DNA from: Flavobacteriaceae bacterium
Lineage (GTDB): Bacteria; Bacteroidota; Bacteroidia; Flavobacteriales; Flavobacteriaceae
DNA length: 41,468 bases
Direction of reading: 5' to 3'
NCBI GenBank assembly: GCA_002721175.1
Contig: PBJR01000012.1
Span: 1-41,468 of the forward strand
The notes beneath the pieces are model-generated. The model ran no database searches. It saw only the letters and a list, made by a program, of their open reading frames with translations, and was not told the DNA's origin. Below are positions 1 to 9,365 of the stretch, piece after piece. Made by a program: the position numbers and the translations under genes. Each line of letters begins with the position of its first letter. Position 1 is the stretch's first letter.

Positions 1-1
1 C

Positions 2-1348
2 CCATATTCCCGCCCATCTGAAAATGATAGGATAACTTGGAAGTTTAAAATTGAAAACTCAAGAGATGTTGCCTGGTCGTCTTCTACATCATTTATTTTA
101 GATGCAGCCAGAATTAATCTACCGAGTGGAAAAAAATCGATAGCTATGTCCGTTTATCCAGTAGAAAGTAATTCTATGGATTCCTGGGCTAGATCTACTG
201 AATATACCAAAGCCTCTATTGAACATTATTCAAATAAATGGACAGAGTATCCCTACCCAGCCGCAATAAATGTGGCGGGGAATCAAGGCGGAATGGAATA
301 CCCTGGAATAGTATTTTGTGATTGGGAAAGGAAAAATGAATCATTATGGGGAGTAACTGATCACGAATTTGGACATATTTGGTTTCCAATGATAGTTGGT
401 TCCAATGAGCGACTTCACGCATGGATGGATGAAGGTTTCAACACATTTATTAATGAACTGAGTACTGACGAATTCAACGATGGGGAGTATAAAGAACCAA
501 AACGAAATATGCACAGATTTTCAAGCTATCTTTTGAGAGAAAAAGCAGAGCCTATAGCAACCCCGCCTGACAATATGAAAGAAATAAATCTAGGTCTTCT
601 GGCATACTACAAGCCAAGTGAAGGTCTCATTTTACTTAGAGAACAAGTCCTAGGTGAAAAAAGATTTGATGAAGCTTTCAAAGAATACATCAAACGTTGG
701 TCCTATAAACACCCGACCCCTGACGATTTTTACAGAACAATTGAAAACGTAGCAGGGGAAGAGCTTAATTGGTTTTGGAGAGGTTGGTTTATTAACAATT
801 GGAAACTTGATCAAGCAATTACACGTGTTAAATATGTGAACGGAGATCCATCGCAGGGCTCAATTGTTACTATTGAAAATATGCAACAAATGCCAATGCC
901 TGTAATTATAGAATTTACAACTGAAAGTGGAGCTAAAAGTAGGCATAAACTACCAGTAGAAATTTGGAAAAGAAACAAAAAATGGACCTTTAAATACGAT
1001 TCAGATGAACCTTTGAAAAGGGTCAAAATAGATCCTGATTTCGTTCTTCCTGATGTGAACTCGTCAAATAACACCTGGACTCCTGAAATAGGTGCTACAA
1101 ACGCTGAAAATCTCTCTGCATACGTTGGAGAATACTCTTCATCTATGATACCAGTTGTAATAAAAATGGTTGTTGAAAATAACGAACTTGTAGCTGTCGT
1201 TGATGGTCAGCCAAATTTATATTTAACAAATGATGGGGACGGAAAATTTCTTTTTGAAGAAGCTGATTTAGAAATACAATTTAGTGAAGAAAAATCATCA
1301 TTTGAGATGAGTGTCAGTGGACAAATTTTTGAATTTAAAAGAAAATAA
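2..1348 (+). CDS. M1 family zinc metallopeptidase, C-terminal part (5' truncated by window edge)
   Basis: The reading frame is open from base 2, so the gene begins before the window; about 448 codons are present. It carries the M1 gluzincin signature: HEFGH near base 363 followed 18 residues later by the third zinc ligand, E, in WMDEG. Just upstream is GGMEYPG, the equivalent of the substrate-binding GAMEN loop. M1 enzymes remove N-terminal residues from peptides; Bacteroidota members are usually exported, but the signal region is missing here. After the catalytic and helical domains the last ~80 residues (from SAYVGEY) form a small beta-rich domain resembling the DUF3471 domain appended to some periplasmic hydrolases. 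The stop is one base before the start of the histidine phosphatase gene, so the two are probably cotranscribed. Family assignment is secure; substrate is unknown. Confidence 0.9.
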   Translation, partial: PYSRPSENDRITWKFKIENSRDVAWSSSTSFILDAARINLPSGKKSIAMSVYPVESNSMDSWARSTEYTKASIEHYSNKWTEYPYPAAINVAGNQGGMEYPGIVFCDWERKNESLWGVTDHEFGHIWFPMIVGSNERLHAWMDEGFNTFINELSTDEFNDGEYKEPKRNMHRFSSYLLREKAEPIATPPDNMKEINLGLLAYYKPSEGLILLREQVLGEKRFDEAFKEYIKRWSYKHPTPDDFYRTIENVAGEELNWFWRGWFINNWKLDQAITRVKYVNGDPSQGSIVTIENMQQMPMPVIIEFTTESGAKSRHKLPVEIWKRNKKWTFKYDSDEPLKRVKIDPDFVLPDVNSSNNTWTPEIGATNAENLSAYVGEYSSSMIPVVIKMVVENNELVAVVDGQPNLYLTNDGDGKFLFEEADLEIQFSEEKSSFEMSVSGQIFEFKRK

Positions 1349-1349
1349 A

Positions 1350-1877
1350 ATGGAAAAAATTTTTGTAATATTTATTTTTCTTATTTCATCTTGTTCTATC
1401 TCAGACAATCTACATGGACAGGATCAGAACGAAAAATTTACAATTTACCTAATTAGACATTCAGAAAAAGATTTAAAATTTAGCGACCAATCCGATCCTC
1501 CGCTGAGCAAGTGTGGTCTCAAGAGATCAAAAAATTTGAAAAAGTTTTTTAAAAATAAAAATCTAGATGTGATCTATACCACTGATTTTGACAGAACAAG
1601 ATCTACTGCTGCTTGGATTTCTAACTCAAAAGATAATGCGATTGTTTATTACAATCCTGATGATCTTGAAAAACTATCAAAGTTATTGATTGCAAAAAAA
1701 CAAAATGCTCTTGTTGTTGGTCACAGCAATACAACCGGAGTACTTTCTGGACTTCTTGCAGACCAAAGTATTGGTTCATATAGTTCAGATATTTATAATC
1801 GCATTTACAGAGTGGTCATTTACAATGATAATAAGTTTTTAGAATTAATAGAGTCAAATTTTGTTTGTTTACAATAA
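1350..1877 (+). CDS. Histidine phosphatase superfamily lipoprotein (SixA-like)
   Basis: A 175-residue protein starting at the ATG one base after the peptidase stop. An in-frame upstream start at 1311 would overlap the peptidase and hide the signal peptide, so 1350 is preferred. The N-terminus MEKIFVIFIFLISSCS is a lipoprotein signal with lipobox ISSC (Cys15), placing the enzyme in the cell envelope. The catalytic RHG-type motif is IRHSEKD (Arg36, His37, the phospho-acceptor); further conserved parts are an Arg in DFDRTRST and the second catalytic His in VVGHSNTT. Its size after signal removal (about 160 residues) matches SixA, the phosphohistidine phosphatase, better than cofactor-dependent phosphoglycerate mutases. 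It precedes a secreted phosphohistidine-domain protein by 18 bases. A generic sugar-phosphate phosphatase role is the main alternative. Confidence 0.85.
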   Translation: MEKIFVIFIFLISSCSISDNLHGQDQNEKFTIYLIRHSEKDLKFSDQSDPPLSKCGLKRSKNLKKFFKNKNLDVIYTTDFDRTRSTAAWISNSKDNAIVYYNPDDLEKLSKLLIAKKQNALVVGHSNTTGVLSGLLADQSIGSYSSDIYNRIYRVVIYNDNKFLELIESNFVCLQ

Positions 1878-1895
1878 ATTGAAAATATTTGCTAC

Positions 1896-4800
1896 ATGAA
1901 ATGTATATTTAATAAGGATAATATTTTAAAAAATATACTACCTGTTTTTTTTGTGGTTTGTTTATGCGATTTTGTTTTCGCCCAGCCGGTTAATATTGAT
2001 AATTATTCTGCCAATACATTTGGCCAGGTTCAATTATCAATTCAAGGTCAAGCTGATAAATACTATATTTTGCATGCACAACACAGTCCAACGTTCAATT
2101 GGGCTACCTCTTTGACCATTGGCGTTGATGGAACCATGATAATTTCAGAACCAGCTGCTGCTTACCCTTTGGAACAATATACCATTACGGCACATGATAT
2201 AGCCACCCCTGATGACTATGACGGTGATGGAATAGATGACCTTACTGAGTTTTATAATATGCCTACAGACTCACCTTTTAACTTTGCACCGCCAATCAAT
2301 TTAGTTGATGGCACAACATCTATCCCAAACGCAGAAACATTTAATCAATTAGCAACTGTTAACAATGTCGGTTGGGCACCATTTCTAGACGACCAACTTT
2401 ATGTAAAGTTTGGAATATTAAATAGAGATACAGATGAACCACAAGTCTACTTCATTAACAGTAACACCTATGTAATTCACGCAAGTTTTTGGAACGGAAT
2501 TGGTGCCTCTGTGAGTGGAGATGACGGCTCTGGAGAAATCGTTTTTAATCCAAATGACATATTGCCCTCTGGTGTAATAGGTAGTTATTCTTTCAATTTT
2601 TCTTTTGGAAATGCATACAACTTTGAGGAAACGCAAAGAACATATGAATTGCTCGTTGCCAGTATGCCATTTTTACAAAATAATATGAATCATTTTATTG
2701 GACAAGCTGATGAAAATGATCATATTAATAATTACGCTGATCAATTTACAGACTCCAGATTTGATGTCGTGTTAGAGACGGATGTTTTCGCTGAAGTTAA
2801 CTATATTCCTTTTCATGAAGCAGAGGGTTATGGATTCTTCAAACACATGCAAGATTTGAACGAAACACCAGGCAGTCGAGATATTGTTTTATATGATGCC
2901 TTACCTAACTCACTTCCCCGTGTAGGTGGGATCATTACTTCTGTGATACAAACCCCTTTATCACATGTAAATTTGAGAGCGATCCAAGACAATGTACCAA
3001 ATGCATACATAGCTAATCCACTCTCTAACAGCGAAATATCTAGTTTACTTAATGGATACATTTATTACAGGGTTGAAAGTGACCAATATGAAATAAGAGA
3101 GGCAACACTATCCGAAGTTAACGATTGGTATGAGGACTTAAGACCAACAGAGCCTCAAACTCCCATACGGGATCTGAGTATCACAGAAATAAAACCTCTT
3201 GATGACATCACTTTTGAAATGTCCAGTTCATTTGGTGCAAAATGCGCTAACTTAGGAACTATGAGGACATTTGAACTTCCTGATGGAACTATTCCAAATG
3301 GTTTTGGAATACCCTTCTACTTCTACGACCAGTTCATGTTATACAACAATTTTTACGAAGAAGTACAAACCATTATTGATAATCCTGCCTTTCAGAATGA
3401 TATTATTTTTAGAAATCAACGCCTTGATGATTTTAGAAGAGCTATTAGAGACGCTCCCATGCCGCAATGGATGTTAGAGGATTTACAAACTATGCAAGAC
3501 GCATTTCCCATTGACACTCCAATTAGAGTTAGATCTAGTACAAATAACGAGGACTTACCAGGATTTAGTGGTGCTGGACTATATACTTCAAAGACGCAAT
3601 ACCCAGATGAAGGACACATTTCAAAATCTGTAAAGCAAGTTTATGCAAGCATGTGGAACTTTAGAGCCTACGAAGAGAGAGATTTTTATAGAATTGACCA
3701 TTTCATGGCAGCCATGGGTTTGCTTTGCCATCCAAACTTCCAAGGAGAACAATCTAACGGAGTTGGTATTAGCATAGATCCAATTTACGAAACTGAAGAC
3801 ACTTTTTACCTAAACACACAAATTGGAGAGTCGCTCATAACAAATCCTGATCCAAACTCAGTGCCTGAAGAGATTTTATTATACAGAGATCCTACTCAAG
3901 GAGGGGGCTATTTAGTTTTAAGATTATCAAATTTAGTAAATCCTGGTGAGCTTGTCATGGATCAAATTTATCTTGACCAAATGAGAGATTATCTGACAGT
4001 GATTCATGACGAATTTTCAATATTATATGATGTGGTTGGTGCAGAAGGATTTGGTATGGATATTGAATATAAAGTAACTGCCCAAGAGCAATTAGCAATC
4101 AAACAAGCTAGACCCTGGGTTTCATTTTGGGCGGAAATTAATGGAGATTTTGATCTTGGGGTTGAGGCACTAATTAGTCCGCAATCCTCATCCAGCTTGA
4201 CAGACAATGAAATCGTAACAGTTAAGATTGCAAATCATGGTTTAAACAGTATGTCAGATTTTAACATTGAGTTAATAGTTAATAACCAATCAATTGAAAT
4301 CATCACTATAAATGAAACTCTGGAGCCATTTAGTGAATCAAACTACCAATTTTCCATTCCACAAAATTTTTCAAATATCGAAGATTATAACATCGCTGTT
4401 AATGTAAGTCATCCACTCGATGAATATGAAAACAATGATTCTTTGACTGTAGTAATAAGTAATGTACCAGAATTTGATGGATTAATTTCAATCGAAAATT
4501 TAACGGTATTATGCGACGAAATAATAGAACTTGATGTCAAAATTAGCAATAGTGGTGGAACGACCATAAATGAATTAGGAATTGAAACAATAGTGAATGG
4601 ATCTTCAATCAGTACAACGGATTACAATATTGATATTCCATTTGGAGAAGAAAATATAATTGAACTAATTGTTGATAACAACCTTCAGGAATTTAATGAA
4701 ATATCTTTAAATCTAGTAACTATAAATAATCAAACCAATGGAAACTCTATCTTTGATTCCGTTGACACAACTACATCGCTAGATTCAACATATGATATCA

Positions 4801-6608
4801 TTACTCTGATTATTAATGCCGACAATTACCCACAGGAAACTTCGTGGAAATTGTATGACAATAGCACCAACGAAATTGTAGCCACAGGCGCTCTAAGTTC
4901 AGGAACTGAAGTTTACACAGAAAATATTTGTGTAAATTATAATTCATGCTACACTCTTGATGTTTTCGACTCGTATGGAGATGGAATATGCTGTGGATAT
5001 GGGGAAGGAAACTTTTTAGTTCAAGACTCTAGTGGAAATATAATTTTGACAAACGATGGTGAGTTTGATAACTTTACTCAAGAAGTTTTCTGCCTAGATA
5101 ATGCAGGATGTGAAATAACAGCAGATTTTAATGTTACTAATGCAACTTCCACCAACTCGAATGATGGTGCAATCTCAATTATTGTTCAAACAGGCTTAAG
5201 CCCATTTCAATTTAGCATTGATGGGGGTATGACATTTTATGATACCAATTCATTTACTGATTTATCCCCCGGTATGTACGAAATCGTTATCCAAGGTGCT
5301 CTTGGAATCTGTTCATATAGCGAATCAATTTCAGTTGAAGCATGTGAATTGATTTCTGTTGATATTGTTTCTTCAGGCGTACCCTCGGTTGTCTCAAATG
5401 ATGGTACTATATCAATCTCTCCAAGTTCGGGAATCGCTCCCTATCAATATAGTATAGATGGAGGCCAAAATTTTTCAGAAAATAACCTTTTTGAAAATCT
5501 TCCAAGTGGGCTATACAATGTAGTTGTGAAGGATGCTTTAGAAGTTTGCCTTTATGAAGAGAGTATTCGTGTTGAAATCGAATCAATAATAATTAACGAG
5601 TTTAATTATCGATCAAGTGAAGAATTCGATCCAGAAGATTGGATTGAATTATATAATCCAAAATCATCATCTGTTGATCTCTCAAATTGGCAAATTAGGG
5701 ACGAAAACCCAAACCACATTTTTATGATACCTGAAGGAACAGTAATTGATGGCAACGGATTTTTAATAATTGTTAAAGATGAAAATAAGTTCTTGACCGC
5801 ATTTCCAGAAATAACATTTATTGGAGAACTTGGATTTGGTTTAGGTAGATCAGACGCAATAAGGTTATTCAATTCAGCCAATAAACTTATGGATGAGGTC
5901 TATTATGATGTGGAAAACCCTACTCCAAACTGCTCGCATACATTAAACATGTTTGATTCTTATGGTGATGGTTGGCAAGGGAATGCAGTCGATATTATTG
6001 CCAACGGACAAACTATTTACAATCAAGCAACTTTTGAAGATGGATTTTCAGCCAGCATAGAATTTGAAATTACACATGGAGAAATAATAGAGCTTAGCTG
6101 GACTGACGGATCTTGGTCTTCAGAAGTTTCATGGGAAATTGTCGATACTACAGGAGCAGTTCTTATCTCAGGTGAATATGGTGACACCTTGGTTGGACTA
6201 AATATTCAGGCTAATTGTCTGGTGGAAGACTCGGAATGGCCCACTTGTGCAGATGGAACCGGAAATACTTTAGAACTAATTGCACCTGATTTAGACAACT
6301 ATTTATCTGAATCATGGAGTTGTTTGAATGAAAATGGAAGTCCGAACGAAGTAAACAGTGATGCATTGTCAACTTTGAATAATACTACAGACTCATTAGT
6401 AATATATCCTAACCCTGTCATAAATATATTACACATAGTAAGCAATTACAATACTCAAAGTATTAAAATTCGCAATCTGCTTGGACAGCTGATCCTAGTT
6501 TCAGAAAATAAAAACTTCATTGACTTAAGCTCCCTTGAAACAGGCATATACTTAATTGAAATCGAGAATACAAATTCACTAGTTACTAAACGTATTATTA
6601 AGAAATAA
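1896..6608 (+). CDS. Large secreted protein: phosphohistidine-like + ATP-grasp (PPDK/GWD-like) core, SprB repeats, lamin-tail domain, T9SS tail
   Basis: 1570 residues. A Sec signal peptide (residues 1-30, ending VFA-Q) is followed by a beta-rich N-terminal region with a calcium-binding-type DYDGDGIDD segment (~107-116). Residues ~320-400 resemble the swivelling phosphohistidine domain of dikinases (GGIITS..QTPLSHVNLRA, candidate His357). Residues ~440-742 resemble the PEP-synthase/PPDK/glucan-water-dikinase ATP-grasp domain: GAKCANLG near 446, RVRSSTNNEDLPGFSGAG at 544-561, KQARPW near 738. His domain before ATP-grasp is the order seen in glucan water dikinases. Then follow CARDB-like segments (~755-975), a DSYGDG module (~985-1065), two SprB-type repeats (~1070-1230), a lamin-tail domain (~1230-1345), a second DSYGDGW module (~1347-1445) and a T9SS type A sorting domain from ~1499 (YPNP...KRIIKK). 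It should be exported and anchored or released at the surface. Catalytic activity is unproven; it may be a surface-binding protein with a repurposed fold. Confidence 0.85.
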   Translation: MKCIFNKDNILKNILPVFFVVCLCDFVFAQPVNIDNYSANTFGQVQLSIQGQADKYYILHAQHSPTFNWATSLTIGVDGTMIISEPAAAYPLEQYTITAHDIATPDDYDGDGIDDLTEFYNMPTDSPFNFAPPINLVDGTTSIPNAETFNQLATVNNVGWAPFLDDQLYVKFGILNRDTDEPQVYFINSNTYVIHASFWNGIGASVSGDDGSGEIVFNPNDILPSGVIGSYSFNFSFGNAYNFEETQRTYELLVASMPFLQNNMNHFIGQADENDHINNYADQFTDSRFDVVLETDVFAEVNYIPFHEAEGYGFFKHMQDLNETPGSRDIVLYDALPNSLPRVGGIITSVIQTPLSHVNLRAIQDNVPNAYIANPLSNSEISSLLNGYIYYRVESDQYEIREATLSEVNDWYEDLRPTEPQTPIRDLSITEIKPLDDITFEMSSSFGAKCANLGTMRTFELPDGTIPNGFGIPFYFYDQFMLYNNFYEEVQTIIDNPAFQNDIIFRNQRLDDFRRAIRDAPMPQWMLEDLQTMQDAFPIDTPIRVRSSTNNEDLPGFSGAGLYTSKTQYPDEGHISKSVKQVYASMWNFRAYEERDFYRIDHFMAAMGLLCHPNFQGEQSNGVGISIDPIYETEDTFYLNTQIGESLITNPDPNSVPEEILLYRDPTQGGGYLVLRLSNLVNPGELVMDQIYLDQMRDYLTVIHDEFSILYDVVGAEGFGMDIEYKVTAQEQLAIKQARPWVSFWAEINGDFDLGVEALISPQSSSSLTDNEIVTVKIANHGLNSMSDFNIELIVNNQSIEIITINETLEPFSESNYQFSIPQNFSNIEDYNIAVNVSHPLDEYENNDSLTVVISNVPEFDGLISIENLTVLCDEIIELDVKISNSGGTTINELGIETIVNGSSISTTDYNIDIPFGEENIIELIVDNNLQEFNEISLNLVTINNQTNGNSIFDSVDTTTSLDSTYDIITLIINADNYPQETSWKLYDNSTNEIVATGALSSGTEVYTENICVNYNSCYTLDVFDSYGDGICCGYGEGNFLVQDSSGNIILTNDGEFDNFTQEVFCLDNAGCEITADFNVTNATSTNSNDGAISIIVQTGLSPFQFSIDGGMTFYDTNSFTDLSPGMYEIVIQGALGICSYSESISVEACELISVDIVSSGVPSVVSNDGTISISPSSGIAPYQYSIDGGQNFSENNLFENLPSGLYNVVVKDALEVCLYEESIRVEIESIIINEFNYRSSEEFDPEDWIELYNPKSSSVDLSNWQIRDENPNHIFMIPEGTVIDGNGFLIIVKDENKFLTAFPEITFIGELGFGLGRSDAIRLFNSANKLMDEVYYDVENPTPNCSHTLNMFDSYGDGWQGNAVDIIANGQTIYNQATFEDGFSASIEFEITHGEIIELSWTDGSWSSEVSWEIVDTTGAVLISGEYGDTLVGLNIQANCLVEDSEWPTCADGTGNTLELIAPDLDNYLSESWSCLNENGSPNEVNSDALSTLNNTTDSLVIYPNPVINILHIVSNYNTQSIKIRNLLGQLILVSENKNFIDLSSLETGIYLIEIENTNSLVTKRIIKK

Positions 6609-6690
6609 TATTCATTATTTTTATTTAAAACCCTATCAATTATTTTTATAAATCTATCTTAAAACTTATAATTTAATTTTTTTTGTTTTA

Positions 6691-6698
6691 TAATTTTG
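6691..6698 (+). promoter_or_regulatory. Candidate -7 promoter box for the photolyase gene
   Basis: TAATTTTG matches the Bacteroidota -7 consensus TAnnTTTG and lies 20 bases upstream of the TTG start at 6718. No TTG -33 element is visible at the usual 17-23 base spacing, so support is the -7 box and position only. Confidence 0.45.
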
Positions 6699-6717
6699 TT
6701 TAATACGAATACTTATT

Positions 6718-8181
6718 TTGAGAAAGAAAAAAATTAATATTGTTTGGTTAAAAAGAGATATAAGAACCAAAGATCACGCTCCACTTCAAGCTGCTGAGTC
6801 ACATCAAATTCCGTATATAGTTATTTATATTTATGATAAAGATCTTGCTGAGCATCCCTCTGTAAGCTTACGGCACCAACAATTCATTTATCATTCAATT
6901 AACGATTTTAATAAATCACTTTATTCATTTAATAAAAAGGCTGAAATATTTTACGGAAGTTCAATAGAAATATTTACCTACCTAAAAGACAAATTTAAAG
7001 TTGAAAATGTTTTTAGCTATCAGCAAAATGGTGTTATTAAGTCCTGGAATCGTGATAAAAATGTAACGGTTTTACTAAAAAAAAGTTGTATTAATTGGAT
7101 TGAATTTCAACGAAATGGAGTGATTAGAGGAATAAAAAATAGAGACAATTGGGCAAAACTGTGGAAATCATATGTTTTGAAAAATAATATTGATAATAGT
7201 TTTAAAAAAGGAAATGAAATAAAATTTACACACCCATTTAAAATTCCAAAAAAACTAAGAGACCTGTTTGAAAATTATCCCGCTGAGCTTCAACCTCCAG
7301 GTGAATCAAATGCGTGGAAATACCTAAGATCTTTTGTCTCCGGTAGAGGAGAAAATTATCAGAATTATATATCCAAGCCTAGAGAAAGTAGGCTAAGCTG
7401 TAGCCGAGTTTCACCATACCTAAGCTGGGGTAATTTAAGTACAAGGCAAGTTTTTCAATTTATCAATAAGCATGCGAAAACACAAACTAACAAAAGACCT
7501 TTATATGCCATGCTTTCCAGACTTCATTGGCGCTGCCATTTTGTGCAAAAATTTGAAATGGAATGTACCTATGAAACCAAATGTTTAAACAAAGGGTATG
7601 AAATATTGAAACACTCACATAACTTAGATCATATAAATAGCTGGAAAAATGGAAGAACAGGATACCCATTAATTGATGCCTGTATGAGATCACTACAAAA
7701 AACGGGATGGCTAAATTTTAGAATGCGAGCACTACTAGTGTCTTTTTTTTCTTTTAATTTGGATCAAGACTGGAGAAATGGAGTTTATCATCTAGGAAAC
7801 CTTTTTCTTGATTACGAGCCTGGTATACATTATCCTCAGTTCCAAATGCAGTCAGGAACCACTGGTATAAATACGATTAGATTATATAATCCTGTAAAAA
7901 ACTCAAAAGAACACGACCCTAAAGGAGTATTTATTAAAAAGTGGGTTCCTGAATTAATCAACATCCCCTCTGAACATATTCACGAACCGTGGAAAATGAG
8001 CCAAATGGAACAAAGTTTTTATAATTTTTCTTTGGGAAAAGACTATCCATTCCCCATTGTAAATTTAGAGGAGAGTTCAAGGTTTGCAAGAAAAAAGATT
8101 TGGGGTCACAGAAAACACCCTCTTGTACAAGAAGAAAGAAAGAGAATAATTAAAAAACACATAAAAAAAGGAAATACCTAA
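6718..8181 (+). CDS. Cryptochrome/DNA photolyase family flavoprotein
   Basis: 487 residues. N-terminal Rossmann-like photolyase domain ([18 protein letters not shown]), then the all-helical FAD-binding domain: [88 protein letters not shown]. These enzymes use blue light and reduced FAD to split UV-induced pyrimidine dimers, or act as light sensors. The start is TTG: in frame there is no ATG or GTG between the upstream stop (6691-6693) and 6718, and TTG is immediately followed by the conserved [11 protein letters not shown] strand. By eye, the position equivalent to the E. coli photolyase Asn378 next to FAD N5 appears to be Ile or His instead of Asn, so the subclass (CPD, 6-4, or cryptochrome) should not be assumed. 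It stands alone on this strand between a cargo gene and a tRNA. Confidence 0.88.
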   Translation: MRKKKINIVWLKRDIRTKDHAPLQAAESHQIPYIVIYIYDKDLAEHPSVSLRHQQFIYHSINDFNKSLYSFNKKAEIFYGSSIEIFTYLKDKFKVENVFSYQQNGVIKSWNRDKNVTVLLKKSCINWIEFQRNGVIRGIKNRDNWAKLWKSYVLKNNIDNSFKKGNEIKFTHPFKIPKKLRDLFENYPAELQPPGESNAWKYLRSFVSGRGENYQNYISKPRESRLSCSRVSPYLSWGNLSTRQVFQFINKHAKTQTNKRPLYAMLSRLHWRCHFVQKFEMECTYETKCLNKGYEILKHSHNLDHINSWKNGRTGYPLIDACMRSLQKTGWLNFRMRALLVSFFSFNLDQDWRNGVYHLGNLFLDYEPGIHYPQFQMQSGTTGINTIRLYNPVKNSKEHDPKGVFIKKWVPELINIPSEHIHEPWKMSQMEQSFYNFSLGKDYPFPIVNLEESSRFARKKIWGHRKHPLVQEERKRIIKKHIKKGNT

Positions 8182-8182
8182 T

Positions 8183-8212
8183 AAAAAAGCCTTCCAATTT
8201 AATGGAAAGCTT
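8183..8212 (-). terminator. Rho-independent terminator of the tRNA-Asp transcript
   Basis: On the minus strand AAGCTTTCCA pairs with TGGAAGGCTT (10 bp including one G-T pair) around a short AT loop, followed by a run of six T. It lies about 75 bases past the tRNA-Asp 3' end. On the plus strand the same stem lacks a T run, so it is directional. Confidence 0.75.
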
Positions 8213-8235
8213 ATCAGTGGCTTAAACAAACCCAT

Positions 8236-8254
8236 GGTAATCTTTAAGATTACC
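8236..8254. repeat. Perfect 8-bp inverted repeat between tRNA-Asp and its terminator
   Basis: GGTAATCT-TTA-AGATTACC is a perfect 8-bp stem with a 3-base loop. No T run follows on either strand. In the minus-strand transcript it sits between the mature tRNA 3' end (8286) and the terminator, so it could mark a processing site; function is not shown. Confidence 0.5.
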
Positions 8255-8285
8255 ACAACACAACATTTTTTAATTTTAATTATTG

Positions 8286-8359
8286 CGGTCTGGACGGGAC
8301 TCGAACCCGCGACCCCCTGCGTGACAGGCAGGTATTCTAACCAACTGAACTACCAAACC
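8286..8359 (-). tRNA. tRNA-Asp (anticodon GTC)
   Basis: 74 bases on the minus strand form a complete cloverleaf. The acceptor stem GGTTTGG pairs with CCAGACC, with discriminator G at 8286. The D-loop region is TTCAGTTGGTTAGAA. The anticodon arm CCTGCCTGTCACGCAGG gives anticodon GTC, and the T-arm GCGGGTTCGAGTCCCGT is canonical. CCA is not encoded. It has its own consensus promoter upstream and a terminator downstream, so it is a single-gene transcript. Confidence 0.97.
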
Positions 8360-8377
8360 GTTGCTAAAAAGCGAAAA

Positions 8378-8407
8378 CAAATATACACTGCATTTTTAAT
8401 TCGACAA
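8378..8407 (-). promoter_or_regulatory. Consensus promoter of tRNA-Asp
   Basis: On the minus strand a -33 TTG (8407-8405) is followed after 19 bases by the -7 box TATATTTG (8385-8378), an exact match to the flavobacterial TTG-N17..23-TAnnTTTG consensus. The predicted start of transcription (~8371) is about 12 bases before the mature tRNA 5' end. Confidence 0.8.
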
Positions 8408-8424
8408 ATCTTTTTATTTCTTTT

Positions 8425-9363
8425 TTAAAAAAACTTCATACGCTTTTCAAAAAAAGTCTTCATGATAATATCGAAATTTTGATGTATATCAACATCTACA
8501 TAATTTATTTTATATCGTGCACATTTCAAACGAAAAATATTAAAATAATCATTAATCATTTTATTGTATTTAAATTGATAACTTTTGGTAAAAACATCAA
8601 CAAATTCCTTTGTTTCAACATCAACAAGCCTCTTTGGATCCTTACCAAAATTCAAATTATGTTCTGTTTTTTTATCATATACATGAAATAGTGTTAAATC
8701 ATGTTTGTTGTGCTTCAAATGTCTTAAAGCATCAAAAAGTTCTTTGTTCTGAACATTGTACTGAAGTAAATCTGTAAATAAAAAAATCATTGTTCGGCGT
8801 TTAAATTTTTCAGCAATTTGATGTAATATTTCGTGAATTCGTGTTTTACTAGTTGTAGATTTGTTTTCTAATAATGACTCTAAATTATTTTTTAATAACT
8901 GGTAGTGACTCTTAGACCCCCTTTCAGGGGCATAAAAATTATATTTATCTGAAAATAAACTCAAACCAGTAGAGTCACGTTGCCTTTCTAAAATATTTAA
9001 TAAAACTGCCGATGCAAGGGCTGAAAATTGTATTTTGTTGAAATTTAAATCAGGTCTTAAGTCATATTCTGGGTAAAACATCGAAGAACTAATATCTAAA
9101 ATTATGTGACAAAGCACATTTGTTTCTTCTTCAAAACATTTAGTGAATAATTTATTTGTTTTGGCATATAATTTCCAGTCAACGTGTCTTACACTATCTC
9201 CGTTTATGTAACTTTTGTGTTCTTTAAACTCAGCTGAATAGCCATTGAAAGGACTTTTATGAGATCCTGAAATATAACCCTCAGCAATTGTCTTAGAAAT
9301 TAAATCGAATCTTGAAAGGTTTGAATTACTTTGAAATTTATTTTTAATCATTCTAAGTTTCAT
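8425..9363 (-). CDS. DUF58 domain protein (VWA-like, MoxR-associated type)
   Basis: 312 residues, cytoplasmic. The DUF58 signature occupies residues ~45-90: SPFNGYSAEFKEHKSY, then NGDSVRHVDWKLYAKTNKLF, followed by a von Willebrand A-like fold with a DxSxS metal site (ILDISSSM). DUF58 proteins are usually encoded beside MoxR AAA+ ATPases and are thought to act with them in folding or assembly of envelope or metal proteins. No MoxR gene is visible here; the neighbours are trxA and dnaE, an order I recall as common in flavobacteria. Start at 9363 gives MKLRMIKNK; Met5 is an alternative. A hairpin followed by a T run lies 3 bases upstream of the start codon (see terminator entry), so read-through from trxA may be limited. 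Confidence 0.9.
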   Translation of the reverse strand: MKLRMIKNKFQSNSNLSRFDLISKTIAEGYISGSHKSPFNGYSAEFKEHKSYINGDSVRHVDWKLYAKTNKLFTKCFEEETNVLCHIILDISSSMFYPEYDLRPDLNFNKIQFSALASAVLLNILERQRDSTGLSLFSDKYNFYAPERGSKSHYQLLKNNLESLLENKSTTSKTRIHEILHQIAEKFKRRTMIFLFTDLLQYNVQNKELFDALRHLKHNKHDLTLFHVYDKKTEHNLNFGKDPKRLVDVETKEFVDVFTKSYQFKYNKMINDYFNIFRLKCARYKINYVDVDIHQNFDIIMKTFFEKRMKFF

Positions 9364-9365
9364 AT

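Noticed and set aside
8234-8428. 64-codon plus-strand reading frame
   Set aside because: It runs antisense through the complete tRNA-Asp gene and its promoter; the translation only reflects tRNA sequence.
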